DNA of 64,000 nucleotides from Pseudomonadota bacterium. Lineage in GTDB: Bacteria > Pseudomonadota > Gammaproteobacteria > Burkholderiales > Burkholderiaceae_C. The DNA lies in contig JAFEEG010000001.1 in assembly GCA_018241225.1 (NCBI GenBank), forward strand, positions 124,001 to 188,000, in the 5' to 3' direction. Each line of letters starts with the position of its first letter. Position 1 is the first letter of the stretch. Shown in pieces: positions 44,169 to 53,700 of the stretch. The notes below the pieces were generated by a model. The model saw only the letters and a list, made by a program, of their open reading frames with translations. It was not told where the DNA came from and did no database searches. The position numbers were made by a program, and so were the translations under genes.

Positions 44169-45272
44169 ATGGCCCGCAACATTGAAATCAAGGCCCGTGT
44201 GCCGCAGCTCGAAGCCGTCGCTGCGGCGGCGCATCGCCTGGGCGCGGACGGCCCCGTGGAGATCCTGCAGGACGACAGCTTCTTTGCGTGCCCGAACGGA
44301 CGGCTCAAGCTGCGTGCCTTTGCCGACGGCACCGGGGAGCTCATCTTCTACCGACGCGCCGACCAGGCCGGCCCCAAGGAATCGTTCTACCTGCGCAGCC
44401 GCACGCCCGACCCCGACGTGCTGCGCGAGTCGCTCACGCTGGCCTACGGCTGCGCCGGCCGGGTGCGCAAGAAGCGCTTGCTGTACATGCACGGGCGCAC
44501 CCGCATCCACCTGGACCAGGTGCAGGGCCTGGGCACGTTCGTCGAGCTGGAAGTGGTGCTGCGCGAAGACGAGTCGGCCGAAGACGGCACGAGCGAGGCG
44601 CATCGCCTGATGCAGCTGCTGTCCATCGACCGCAGCGAGCTGATCGAGGGCGCGTACGTCGACTTGCTGCAGGCGGCCACGCCGGCCCTGCCCCCGGCCT
44701 TGAAGGACACACTGGCGGCTCGCCACCGCGAGCCGGGCAGGCACTACCACGGCATTGCGCATGTCGAGGCACTGCTGCGCTGGCTGGACCAGTCGCGCGA
44801 CCTCGCGTCCGACGCGCGCGCCATCGAGGCGGCCATCTGGTTCCATGACGCGGTGTACGACCCGCGCAGCGCCAGCAACGAGGCAGATTCGGCGCAGCTG
44901 GCGCGCAGCGAACTCGCGGCGCTGCAATGGCCGACGCATGCCGTCGAGAAGGTGCAGGCGCTGGTGCTCGCCACGGCCGGCCACGCAAGCGATGGCATCG
45001 CCGACGAAGACACGCGACTTTTTCTCGACCTGGACCTGTCGATCCTTGGCCAGCCGGCGCCGGTGTACGCCAGCTACAGCGCCGCGATCCGCGCCGAATA
45101 CGCGCATATCGAGGAAGCGGCCTACATTGCGGGAAGGCGTCGTGTGCTGGAATCCTTTCTTTCGCGGCCATCCATCTACCAGACCACGCGCTGGCGCAAC
45201 GCGTGGGAGGCGCAGGCGCAGGCCAACATTCGGCACGAGCTGCAGTCCCTTACCCTTGTCCAGGAGCCTTGA
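44169..45272 (+). CDS. CYTH-HD fusion protein
   Basis: A 367-residue two-domain protein. Residues 1-170 form a CYTH domain (class IV cyclase/thiamine triphosphatase fold) with NIEIKAR at the start, LKLRAF, the arginine/lysine strand RKKRLLYMHGRTRIHLDQV and FVELEVVL. Residues 185-365 match predicted metal-dependent HD phosphohydrolases (COG4339): HYHGIAHVEALLRW, AIWFHDAVYDP, SNEADSAQLA and FLDLDLSILG. The CYTH part may cyclise ATP or hydrolyse triphosphates; the HD part could cleave the product. Both activities are unproven. The downstream reductase gene begins 3 bases after its stop. Confidence 0.85.
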   Translation: MARNIEIKARVPQLEAVAAAAHRLGADGPVEILQDDSFFACPNGRLKLRAFADGTGELIFYRRADQAGPKESFYLRSRTPDPDVLRESLTLAYGCAGRVRKKRLLYMHGRTRIHLDQVQGLGTFVELEVVLREDESAEDGTSEAHRLMQLLSIDRSELIEGAYVDLLQAATPALPPALKDTLAARHREPGRHYHGIAHVEALLRWLDQSRDLASDARAIEAAIWFHDAVYDPRSASNEADSAQLARSELAALQWPTHAVEKVQALVLATAGHASDGIADEDTRLFLDLDLSILGQPAPVYASYSAAIRAEYAHIEEAAYIAGRRRVLESFLSRPSIYQTTRWRNAWEAQAQANIRHELQSLTLVQEP

Positions 45273-45275
45273 ACG

Positions 45276-45935
45276 ATGCCTGATCACCACCAGAAACTTC
45301 GCGTGAATTGCTTTTCGATTTCGCTGGACGGCTATGGCGCCGGCATCGAGCAGAGCTTGCAGAACCCCATGGGCATAGACGGCATGGACCTGCACAACTG
45401 GGTGTTCGGCACCCGCTTCTTCAAGACCATGATCGGCCAGGACGGTGGCAGCACCGGCGTCGACAACGATTTTGCGGAGCGCGGCTTCGAGAACCTGGGC
45501 GCCTGGATTCTCGGGCGCAACATGTTCGGCCCGATCCGCGGTCCGTGGCCTGACGACTCGTGGAAGGGTTGGTGGGGCCCCAACCCGCCCTATCACGTGC
45601 CCGTCTTCGTGCTGACGCACCAGGCGCGTGACCCGATCGACATGGAAGGCGGAACCACCTTCCACTTCGTCACCGACGGCATCCACGCAGCCCTGAAGGC
45701 AGCGCGCGAAGCGGCCAAGGGCAAGGATGTGCGCCTGGGCGGCGGCGTCTCGTCCGTGCGCCAGTACATCGCGCAGCGCCTGGTCGACGAGCTCCACCTT
45801 GCCGTATCGCCGGTGTTGCTGGGGCGCGGGGAATCGTTGTTCCAGGGGCAGGATTGGCGGGCACTGGGGTATCGCTGCGTGGAGCAGGTTGCCACCGAGA
45901 AGGCTACTCATGTGACGTTGCGGCGGGAGGACTGA
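45276..45935 (+). CDS. RibD-C/DHFR-like reductase
   Basis: A 219-residue protein of the dihydrofolate-reductase-like family related to the reductase domain of RibD. Visible features are NCFSISLDGYGAG at the start, WILGRNMFGPIRG near residue 75, VFVLTHQARDP and VRLGGGVSSVRQYIAQRLVDELHLAVSPVLLGRGESLF near 150-185. Such proteins reduce pterin- or flavin-like substrates with NADPH; many are uncharacterised. AGGAG lies inside the end of the preceding gene, indicating coupled translation with the CYTH-HD protein. Two bases after its stop is a G-quadruplex motif. Confidence 0.85.
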   Translation: MPDHHQKLRVNCFSISLDGYGAGIEQSLQNPMGIDGMDLHNWVFGTRFFKTMIGQDGGSTGVDNDFAERGFENLGAWILGRNMFGPIRGPWPDDSWKGWWGPNPPYHVPVFVLTHQARDPIDMEGGTTFHFVTDGIHAALKAAREAAKGKDVRLGGGVSSVRQYIAQRLVDELHLAVSPVLLGRGESLFQGQDWRALGYRCVEQVATEKATHVTLRRED

Positions 45936-45937
45936 CT

Positions 45938-45955
45938 GGGGCGGGCGGGGCGGGG
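45938..45955 (+). other. Perfect G-quadruplex motif just after a stop codon
   Basis: Four G-runs of 4, 3, 4 and 4, each separated by a single C, follow the stop codon of the reductase gene by two bases. Single-base loops favour a very stable parallel quadruplex in RNA or in the plus DNA strand. It might act on transcript 3' ends. Confidence 0.65.
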
Positions 45956-46042
45956 CGCGGCAGGCGGCGCGGGCCGGGGGCTCATACCGGGGCGGTCGAT
46001 GCCTGCGGCATCGACTCCGTTGCGGTGCTCGCGCTGGGCTTG

Positions 46043-46135
46043 TGCGGCAGAACTCACTTCGCGACTTTGTCGCTACGTTCAAACAGCTGCCGCAAGTCAG
46101 TCAAGGCCGCTTGCCTGTCCTGCGGCAGGCAAGCT
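46043..46135. repeat. Nested-hairpin intergenic repeat
   Basis: Within the 603-base gap 45936-46538 lies a structured element: an outer 8-bp stem (TGCGGCAG 46043-46050 with CTGCCGCA 46088-46095), an inner hairpin GCGAC-TTT-GTCGC (46061-46073) and a separate perfect 9-bp hairpin (46110-46118 with 46127-46135). The sequence type resembles intergenic repeats I have met in Comamonadaceae genomes. No gene is seen here. Confidence 0.55.
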
Positions 46136-46272
46136 CAAGCCCAGCGCTGCGCTCCTCACCGCCCCGGAAATCGCCCCCGGCCCGCACCGCCTGCCACGCC
46201 CCGCCTGGAAACGGTGTGACGGTGTCGATGAAAACGGTGGGCCGCGCCGGGAGAACAACAACAGCGCGTGTC

Positions 46273-46524
46273 GGCAAAGGCCTGTGTGCCTCTGGGCGCT
46301 GGCGTGCCTCTCGGGCGATGAGCAGCGCAGCGGAACCGGCTTGCGCGCAAGGGCACCTTGCGCGCTTCAACTTCTGGCTCACCGTGGCTGTCTGAGCGGA
46401 GCTACGAAGTAGCGCAGCGAGTTCCACGGTGCAGGCCGGCTCCGCGAGCAGCGCAATGGAGTCGGCGCAACGCGCCGACCGCCCGAGCGAAGCGCCAGCG
46501 CCCAGAGGCACACAGGCCTTTGCC
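46273..46524. repeat. MITE-like element with 32-bp perfect inverted ends
   Basis: Positions 46273-46304 are the exact reverse complement of 46493-46524 (32 of 32 bases), separated by 188 bases. Part of the interior also matches: CTCGGGCG lies just inside both arms in inverted orientation, and GAGCAGCGCA occurs twice as a direct repeat. No target duplication and no transposase frame were found. The element fills the rest of the gene-free gap between the reductase and the potassium channel gene and ends 14 bases after the channel's stop. Confidence 0.7.
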
Positions 46525-46538
46525 CGCCACCAACCCAG

Positions 46539-47402
46539 TCAGAGCTTTCCGGTTTGATACGGAGGCAACTTCGCCCCGCAGTCGCTGCAGTACCTGGCCG
46601 ACTCCGCGTGCCCTTCGCTCAGGCACTCATGGCAGGTACGAGTGGTCGGAACGCGCACGAACCGGCGCGAAGTGAACTCTGCGCTCACGATGCCGGTGGG
46701 CACGGCCAGCGTCCCCCAGCCGAGCAGCATCATCGTCGAGGCGATCACCCTTCCCAGGTCGGTGTGCGGCGTGATGTCGCCAAACCCCACGGTGGTCATC
46801 GTCGTGATCGCCCAGTAGATGCCCACCGGAATGCTGGTGTAGCCGTGCTGCGGCCCCTCGACGACATACATGAGCGTGCCCATGACCATCACCACGAGCA
46901 TGACGAACATCATGAACACCAGGATCTTGCGCCGCGACGAATACAGCGCCTGCCCCAGCGCGCCGAACTCGTCCACATACTCGGCCAGCTTGAAGATCCG
47001 GAATACCCGCAGCAGCCGCAGCACCCGCACGTCGATCAACGCGGACATGCCCGGCACCAGGATGGCGAAGTAGGTCGGCAGCACCGCCAGGAAGTCGATC
47101 ACCCCATAGAAGCTGCGTGCATATCGCAGGGGCCGGCGCACGCACACCAGGCGGGCAATGTATTCGGTGGTGAAGGCGGCCGTGAAGATCCACTCCAGCA
47201 CGGAGAACAGCGTCTTGAAGCGCACATGCACCGACTCGATGCTGTCGGCAATCACCACCGCCACGCTGGCCACGATGAAGCCCAGCAACACGATGTCGAA
47301 CAGTCGGCCCTCGCGCGTGTCGGCCTCGAAGATGATGGTGTACAGGCGCAGTCGCCATCCCGTGTCCGGGCGGCCGAAGCGCTCTCCGTCGCGCAGTTGC
47401 AT
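46539..47402 (-). CDS. Voltage-gated potassium channel with C-terminal zinc ribbon
   Basis: A 287-residue six-helix ion channel. The voltage-sensor S4 is seen as RVLRLLRVFRIFKL near 125-138, and the pore carries the potassium filter TTVGFGD near 206-212. After S6 (VIASTMMLLGWGTLAVPTGI) a short tail ends in a CxxC...CxxC zinc-ribbon-like motif (CHEC and CSDC, 13 residues apart). The start at 47402 has GGA 6 bases upstream; an ATG at 47414 is an alternative. The MITE-like repeat ends just after its stop. Divergent from the barrel gene at 47504. Confidence 0.88.
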   Translation of the reverse strand: MQLRDGERFGRPDTGWRLRLYTIIFEADTREGRLFDIVLLGFIVASVAVVIADSIESVHVRFKTLFSVLEWIFTAAFTTEYIARLVCVRRPLRYARSFYGVIDFLAVLPTYFAILVPGMSALIDVRVLRLLRVFRIFKLAEYVDEFGALGQALYSSRRKILVFMMFVMLVVMVMGTLMYVVEGPQHGYTSIPVGIYWAITTMTTVGFGDITPHTDLGRVIASTMMLLGWGTLAVPTGIVSAEFTSRRFVRVPTTRTCHECLSEGHAESARYCSDCGAKLPPYQTGKL

Positions 47403-47503
47403 GGTGTCCGGCATGCATGGATGGTAGTTCACGCAATCGGCGTACATTCACATTGCGTTCACCCTGCCACCCTACAAGGTGGCAAACCCATCGGAGGGGG
47501 ACC

Positions 47504-48526
47504 ATGCAAGCTGCAACTCCTATTCGCGGCGGCGCCAGTCATGCGCTTCTTGCGCTGGCGGCAACAGCCGGCCTGACGGCCGCGGCGCAGGCACAGTCCG
47601 CGCGACCCGAGACCGGGGCCTTGCTTGGCATGCAGCGCATGACGGACCTGATCTTCGTGCACACCCTGGACGACCGCGGCGGCTCGGCCAGGGGCGCCGA
47701 GTCCAGCGCCTGGTTTCGAACCTTCGGGGAAAGCAACAGCAGCACGAGCGACAGCGGTCTCAATGACGTCGATGGCAAGGCCTGGGGCCTGCAAGGCGGC
47801 TTCGACCTGCCCGGGCCGCGGCGGCTGACCAATTGGCGCTTCGGCGTGATGGGCAGCCTGGGCACCGCGAGCGCCGACGGCAGCATGGCCGGCAGTGGCC
47901 TCACCTCGCGAGGCCGCGGCGACGGCGGAGGAATCGGCCTGTACGGCACCTGGTTCCAGGACCCGGCCAGCCGACTGGGCTGGTACGCCGACCTGTGGGG
48001 CCACTTCGCCTGGTTCAACAACCGGGTCGACACGAGCGGACTGGCACGCAACACCTACGGCTCGCACAACGGCTCCGGCTCGGCCGAGGGCGGCTATGCC
48101 TTCTCCCTGGGCGGCGAAAACGCCTGGACGCTGACGCCGCAGTTGCAATGGCTCTACGTGCACAACCACAGCTACAACTTCACCGAGTCCGACGGCACTT
48201 CGGTCGAAGGCGCACACCGCGGCAATTCGACCTATCGCGTGGGGTTGCGCCTGCAGCAGTCGCAGGCGGCGGCACCGTCCGGCGCCACCGGGCTGCGCCC
48301 GTACGTTGCCGTCAACTGGTGGCATGGGGCCTCCGGCGACGAAGTGGTCTACGACAAGACCGTGTCCGTGAAAGACCTCTACCCCCAGGACCGCTTCGAG
48401 CTCAAGGGCGGAGGCGCCGTGGCCATCGGCCGCCAGTGGCGCCTCTGGGGCGACCTGGGCTGGCAGACCGGCAACCAGTCCTTCAGCGCCTGGACGGCGC
48501 AGTTTGGCGCCCGTTACGGCTGGTAG
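47504..48526 (+). CDS. Autotransporter-type beta-barrel protein without passenger
   Basis: A 340-residue outer-membrane barrel. A signal peptide ends at AQAQS near residue 29, and the remainder matches the autotransporter translocator domain: WFRTFGESN, GLQGGFDL, FGVMGSLGTASADG, YGTWF, then alternating aromatic strands to a final GARYGW. Usual autotransporters carry a long passenger before the barrel, but only about 30 residues precede it. GGAGGG lies 6 bases before the ATG. It may be a pore or adhesin. Its end lies 30 bases from the convergent end of recD. Confidence 0.8.
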   Translation: MQAATPIRGGASHALLALAATAGLTAAAQAQSARPETGALLGMQRMTDLIFVHTLDDRGGSARGAESSAWFRTFGESNSSTSDSGLNDVDGKAWGLQGGFDLPGPRRLTNWRFGVMGSLGTASADGSMAGSGLTSRGRGDGGGIGLYGTWFQDPASRLGWYADLWGHFAWFNNRVDTSGLARNTYGSHNGSGSAEGGYAFSLGGENAWTLTPQLQWLYVHNHSYNFTESDGTSVEGAHRGNSTYRVGLRLQQSQAAAPSGATGLRPYVAVNWWHGASGDEVVYDKTVSVKDLYPQDRFELKGGGAVAIGRQWRLWGDLGWQTGNQSFSAWTAQFGARYGW

Positions 48527-48556
48527 CCGCTTAGCCGCTTGTTCTGCGCCGGTAGC

Positions 48557-50710
48557 TTAGCTGCCGGCTGCCAGGCCACCCACCCGCTCCACGCGGCGTG
48601 CTGCCGCGGCCAACACCATGTCGGGCGAGGCCGCCAGGCTGAACCAGTGGCGCGCCCGCGTAATGCCCGTGTAGACCAGCTCGCGCGTGAGCACCGGGCT
48701 CATCTGCTGCGGCAGCAGCAACGCCGCATGGCTGAATTCCGACCCCTGCGACTTGTGCACCGTCATCGCGAAGACCGTGTCCACCGACCGCAGCCGGCTG
48801 GGCAGTACCCAGCGAATGCCACCGGGCTGCCCGCTGGCCGGAAAGGCCACGCGCAATCGCCGCCGCTGTTCAACGGGAGTACCGAGCGGCACCGACAACG
48901 CCACGCCCACGTCGCCGTTCATCAGGCCCAATGCATAGTCGTTGCGCGTGACCAGCACGGGGCGGCCCGCATACCAGCCGCCCTGCTCCTGCTCGATCAG
49001 ACCCTGCTCGCGCAGCAAGGCCGCGATGCGGGGGTTGAGGCCTTCCACACCCTGCGGCCCACCACGCAGCGCGCAGAGCAACTGGAACTGGCCCAGCGCA
49101 TGAAGCACCTCGCGGGCCCAGGCGTCGAAGGCGTCTTGCGCGGCATCCGCCTCAGGCTCACGCGCACGCATCAAGCGCAGGTAGTGGCCGTAGCCCACAG
49201 GCTTCGGCACGGCGCGTCCGTTTTCCATTCGACCCTGGCCACCGCCGGCAAAGGCGTCGGGTGCGCCGTCCACCACCAGCCGGCGCAAGGCCGCATCGTC
49301 CAGGTTGGCCTGCCCGGGCTTTTGCAGCGTGGTCGACAAGTCGGCATGGCCGCCGGCGAGCAGCCGCTTGAGCTTGTCTTCGTCACCGGCATTGACAGCT
49401 TCTGCCAGCAGCCCGATGCCGCTGTCCGCGCCAAAGCGATAGCTGCGGCGCAGCTTGACCACGGCCTGGTCCAGCGCGCGGCCGGCATCGTCGCGCAGCC
49501 ACGCATCCACGGACTGACCCGTGACTGCCTGCAGCCACTGCACGGTCTGGTCGTCGTAGTGGCCCGCATCCGCGCGCTGGCACAAGTCGCCCAGCACGGC
49601 GCCGGCCTCCACAGAAGCCAGTTGGTCCTTGTCGCCCAGCAGGATCAGGCGTGCCTGCGGCCTCAATGCGGCCAGTACGCACGACATCATCTCCAGGTCG
49701 AGCATGGAGGCTTCGTCCAGCACCAGCACGTCCAGCGGCAACGGGTTGCGCGCGTCGTGGCGGAAATGGCGCGTGTCGGGCCGGCTGCCCAGCAGGCGGT
49801 GCACCGTGCTCACGGTGGTGGGAATGGCCGCGCGCAGTGCGTCGCCGCCTCCCAGGCGATCGAAGGGCAGGCTCGCCACCGCGCCATCGATGGACTCACC
49901 CAGGCGCGCGGCTGCCTTGCCGGTGGGGGCTGCCAGGCCGATGCGCAGGGGCGCGGCATCCGCGTCACCCGAAGAAGCAGAAGAAGACAAGGCCAGTTGC
50001 TGCAGCAACGCCAGCAGGCGCACCACGGTGGTCGTCTTGCCGGTGCCGGGGCCGCCGGTCACGATGGAGAAGGCCTGGCGCGCCGCCAGAGCGCACGCCA
50101 CCTTCTGCCAGTCGGTGCCGCCGTCGCCATCGGTGCGCGGCGGAAACAGCACGTCGAGCGTGGCTGCCATTGCCGACTGCACTTCTGGGCGTGCAGCGGA
50201 GGTCGGCGTGCTCACGCGCCGCGCGACCTCGCTGCGAACCGACTGCTCGTACTGCCAATAGCGGCGCAGGTACAGCCGATGTGCCACGCGCACCAGCGGG
50301 GTGGCACCCGGCCCGTGACCGACCAGCGAAGCCTGCGCATCGAGCGCGGCGATCCATTGCGCGCTGCTCACGCCGCGCAACCATTGCGCGGGCGGCTGCA
50401 CCGGCGGCGCGAGTTCGTTCGCCTGCAAGGCTGATGCACCTTCGGGCGGCAAGGCCAGTGCACGCCCAGCGTCCGCGAGCGTTGCCTCCAGGTCGAGGCA
50501 GGCGTGGCCGCGACCCAGCTGGTGGCTGGCCAATGCGGCAGCCAGCATCACCAACGGGTCGGCAGCGGGCGCCAGGCGCGAGAAGAAGGCGGCCAGGCTG
50601 CGGTCCAGTTCGCGCAGCCAGCCGGCCTGAACCCAGGCGTCGAGCACACCGAATACATCGGAATGCGCGGGCGGCAAGGGGCCGAGAAACACGGGGGTGT
50701 TGCCGCTCAC
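48557..50710 (-). CDS. recD: RecBCD helicase subunit RecD
   Basis: A 717-residue 5'-3' helicase of superfamily 1. Walker A GGPGTGKTTT lies near residues 215-224, Walker B VLVLDEASML near 325, GDKDQLASVEAG near 355 and the C-terminal AMTVHKSQGSEF near 660. RecD drives one strand of DNA end processing in the RecBCD complex. Translation starts at a GTG overlapping the recB stop (GTGA); the longer open frame upstream lies within recB. RecD is longer than the E. coli protein (608), with an extended N-terminus. Confidence 0.93.
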   Translation of the reverse strand: MSGNTPVFLGPLPPAHSDVFGVLDAWVQAGWLRELDRSLAAFFSRLAPAADPLVMLAAALASHQLGRGHACLDLEATLADAGRALALPPEGASALQANELAPPVQPPAQWLRGVSSAQWIAALDAQASLVGHGPGATPLVRVAHRLYLRRYWQYEQSVRSEVARRVSTPTSAARPEVQSAMAATLDVLFPPRTDGDGGTDWQKVACALAARQAFSIVTGGPGTGKTTTVVRLLALLQQLALSSSASSGDADAAPLRIGLAAPTGKAAARLGESIDGAVASLPFDRLGGGDALRAAIPTTVSTVHRLLGSRPDTRHFRHDARNPLPLDVLVLDEASMLDLEMMSCVLAALRPQARLILLGDKDQLASVEAGAVLGDLCQRADAGHYDDQTVQWLQAVTGQSVDAWLRDDAGRALDQAVVKLRRSYRFGADSGIGLLAEAVNAGDEDKLKRLLAGGHADLSTTLQKPGQANLDDAALRRLVVDGAPDAFAGGGQGRMENGRAVPKPVGYGHYLRLMRAREPEADAAQDAFDAWAREVLHALGQFQLLCALRGGPQGVEGLNPRIAALLREQGLIEQEQGGWYAGRPVLVTRNDYALGLMNGDVGVALSVPLGTPVEQRRRLRVAFPASGQPGGIRWVLPSRLRSVDTVFAMTVHKSQGSEFSHAALLLPQQMSPVLTRELVYTGITRARHWFSLAASPDMVLAAAARRVERVGGLAAGS

Positions 50711-53700
50711 AGGTCCAGCTCCATCTGCCCCTTGGGCAATGGCTTGGCGGGACGGCGTATGCCGCGAAAGATGTCGTCCAGCGCGTTCATCAGTGCCAGT
50801 GGCGGACGCTCCAGGTGCAGGCCCTGCCCGGCAGCGGCCTGGCCGCGCAGGAAGATGTAGACCGCGCCACCCATGTGGCGCTCGTAGTCGTAGCCAGGCA
50901 GGCGCGAGCGCAGCAGGCGATGCAGCGCGAAGATGTAGAGCACGTATTGCAGTTCGTAGCGGTGGGCAAGCACCTGCTCGCGCAGTGCATCGGCGCCGTA
51001 GTCGGCATCGTGCGGGCCCAGCCAGTTGGACTTGTAGTCGGCCACGTAGTAGCGGCCCCCATGCTCGAAGACCAGGTCGATGTAGCCCTTGAGCATGCCG
51101 TTCATCTGCTGGGGCAGCAGCGGCGCGCGGGCCGCGCCGCCCAGCGTGTGGCGGCAAACCAAAGCGTCGAGCGCGAGGGTGTCCACATGCTGCGCGGCCA
51201 GCAGGAATTCCATTTCGATCTGCAAGCTGGCCAGCTGCGCCGGCGCCACCGCGCAAGCAGCACCCAGGCGCTGCAGATCCAGCGGCTGGGCCAGCCAACC
51301 GAGCAACCAGGCGTTCAGCGGTGCAGCCCATTCACCCCAGCCTGCCAGCTGGCAGCGGCGCTCGATCTGCGTCGCCAGTTCGGCTTGCAGCGCGGGGTCG
51401 GCATGCACCCTGGCAAAGCCGTGGCGACCGGCCAGCTCCAGCAGGCCGTGCAGGAAGCTGCCCGGCGCGGCACCGCGTGGAAAGTCGTGCAGGCTGCCGG
51501 CTGCAGGGCCGCCGCCTGCTGCCGGCGGCGCCCGATCGGCACCTTCGATGCCTTCGGCCTGGCTGCTGTCGGCGTAGATGTCCTCCTGCGCACTGGCCGG
51601 GGCCGGCTGATCCGCCAGCGCCGCATCGGCCTGCCCGCCTTCTTCGTGGGCCTGCGCGGCCGATGATGCGTCGGCGCGCCGCAAGGCGGAGTAGCTGGCT
51701 ATCCACCAACGCTCGCGCGGGCCAGATGGCAGCGGCGGCGCAGGCAATGCCTGCAACTGCTGGCGGGGTGGCTCGTAGAGTGTCGATTGCGGCAGCGGCG
51801 CGGGCTGCACTGCAATGGCCTGGCAGCCCTGGGCCAGCTCCTGCAGCGCGTCTTGCAAGGCCGGCGGCGGCAGCGCTTGCCCGCCGGCCAGCAGATAGCC
51901 CAGCGCGCTGCGCTCCACATCCGGCAGCGGCAGCACGCCGACCCAGGTGGCGTAGCGGGCACGCGTGAGCGCCACATACAGCTTGCGCAGGTCTTCGCCC
52001 AGGCGCTCCTGGTCCATGCGGGCGACGGCCTCGTCGTCGGCCTCCAGGGCCACCACCAGGGTGCCGTCGTCCTCGTGCCACTTCAGCGGCAGCTTGTCGC
52101 CCTTGTTCGCGAAGAAGCTCGTGGCAAATGGCAGGAACACCAACGGGAACTCGAGCCCCTTGGACTTGTGCACGGTAATGACCTTGACCAGCTCGGCGTC
52201 GCTTTCCAGGCGCAGCCGGCGCGCATCGGTGTCGGCGCTGGCGAACTCGCTGTCGGCGCGCTGCTCGGCCAGCCAGCGGATCAGCGCATGCTCGCCGTCC
52301 AGTAGCAGGCTGGCCTGCTGCAGCAGCTCGGCCAGGTGCAGCAGGTCGGTCAGGCTGCGCTCGTCCTGGCGGGCCAGCAGGTGCTGCGGCACCTCGAAGT
52401 CGTGCAACAGGTGACGCAGCATGGGCAGCACGCCCTGGCGCCGCCATGTCTGCTGGTAGCTGCGAAACTGCAGCACGCGCGCTTCCCATTGCAACTCGTC
52501 GCGGTTGAGCTGGTCCAGTGCGTGCAACGGCAGGCCCAGGGTGGCGCTGCCCAGGGCGGCGCGCAAGGGGCGCTCGTCTTCCGGCTCGGCGCAGGCCAGC
52601 AGCCAGCGTTGCAGGTCGGCAGCCACCGCGCTCTGGAACACCGAGTCCTGGTCGGACAGGTACACGCTGCGCAGGTTGCGCTCGCTCAAGGCCTCGCGCA
52701 CGGCGCGCGCCTCGCGGCCACTGTTGACCAGCACGGCCACGTCGCCGGCCTGCAGCGCGCGCATCTGCCCCGCCTCGCCGACAAAGCCGGCCTGCCCCTT
52801 CGTGCCGGCGTTGAGCAGGCGCACGATTTCGGTGGCGCAGGCGGCGGACATGGCGCGCTGGCCATCGGTCTTGCTCTTCGCGTCATCCGCATCCGGCAAG
52901 GTCCAGCACACCAGCGCCGGTGCATCGGTGCCGCCGACGCACCATCGCTCGCTGCGACCGCGCGGCTGCACGGCCACGAAAGGCACCGGGTTGTGGCCGT
53001 GCGCATCGCGAAACAGGAAGGCGCCCTGCCCCGTGCTGCGCTCCTCCGCCCGCAGGAACACGTGGTTCACCGCATCGACCATGCCGCGCGTCGAACGGAA
53101 ATTGGTGCCCAGCGTGCTGTGCCGCCCTGCCGTGTCGCGCCGTGCGGCCAGGTAGGTGTAGATGTCGGCGCCGCGAAAGGCGTAGATGGCCTGCTTGGGA
53201 TCGCCGATGAGCACCAGCGCCGTCTCCGGCGCATTCGAAGCCGCGCGGTAGACCGCATTGAAGATGCGGTACTGCAGCGGGTCGGTGTCCTGGAACTCGT
53301 CGATGAGCGCCACCGGAAACTGCTCGCGGATGAGCGCTGCCAGGCGCTCGCCGTTGGGCCCCTGCAAGGCGGCATCCAGGCGCGTGAGCAGTTCGTCGAA
53401 GCCCATCTGGGCCCTGCGCGCCTGCTCGGCGTCGAAGCGCTGCGCAATCCAGCCGGCGGCGTGGCGCAGCACTGGCGTACGGCCGTCGGGCAAGGCGGCA
53501 ATGCGATCGCGCAACGTGAGCATGTCGTCCAGCGCAGGATGCTCGGGCACGGGCATGTCGGGCTTGAATACCTCCGCCAGGCCTTCGGGCGTCAGGCGGC
53601 GCCAGGCCGTGCTGGCGGACTGCAGCGGCATGCGCTCGTCGCTCGCCGCCCACAGGCGCAACGCGTCGAGCCAGGGCTGGTAGTGGCGCGCCTGCAGCTT

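Noticed and set aside
45936..46538. Several frames of 60-140 codons in the repeat-rich gap
   Set aside because: They run across the inverted repeats, so the same short peptide motif appears on both strands. This is a property of the repeat, not of a gene.
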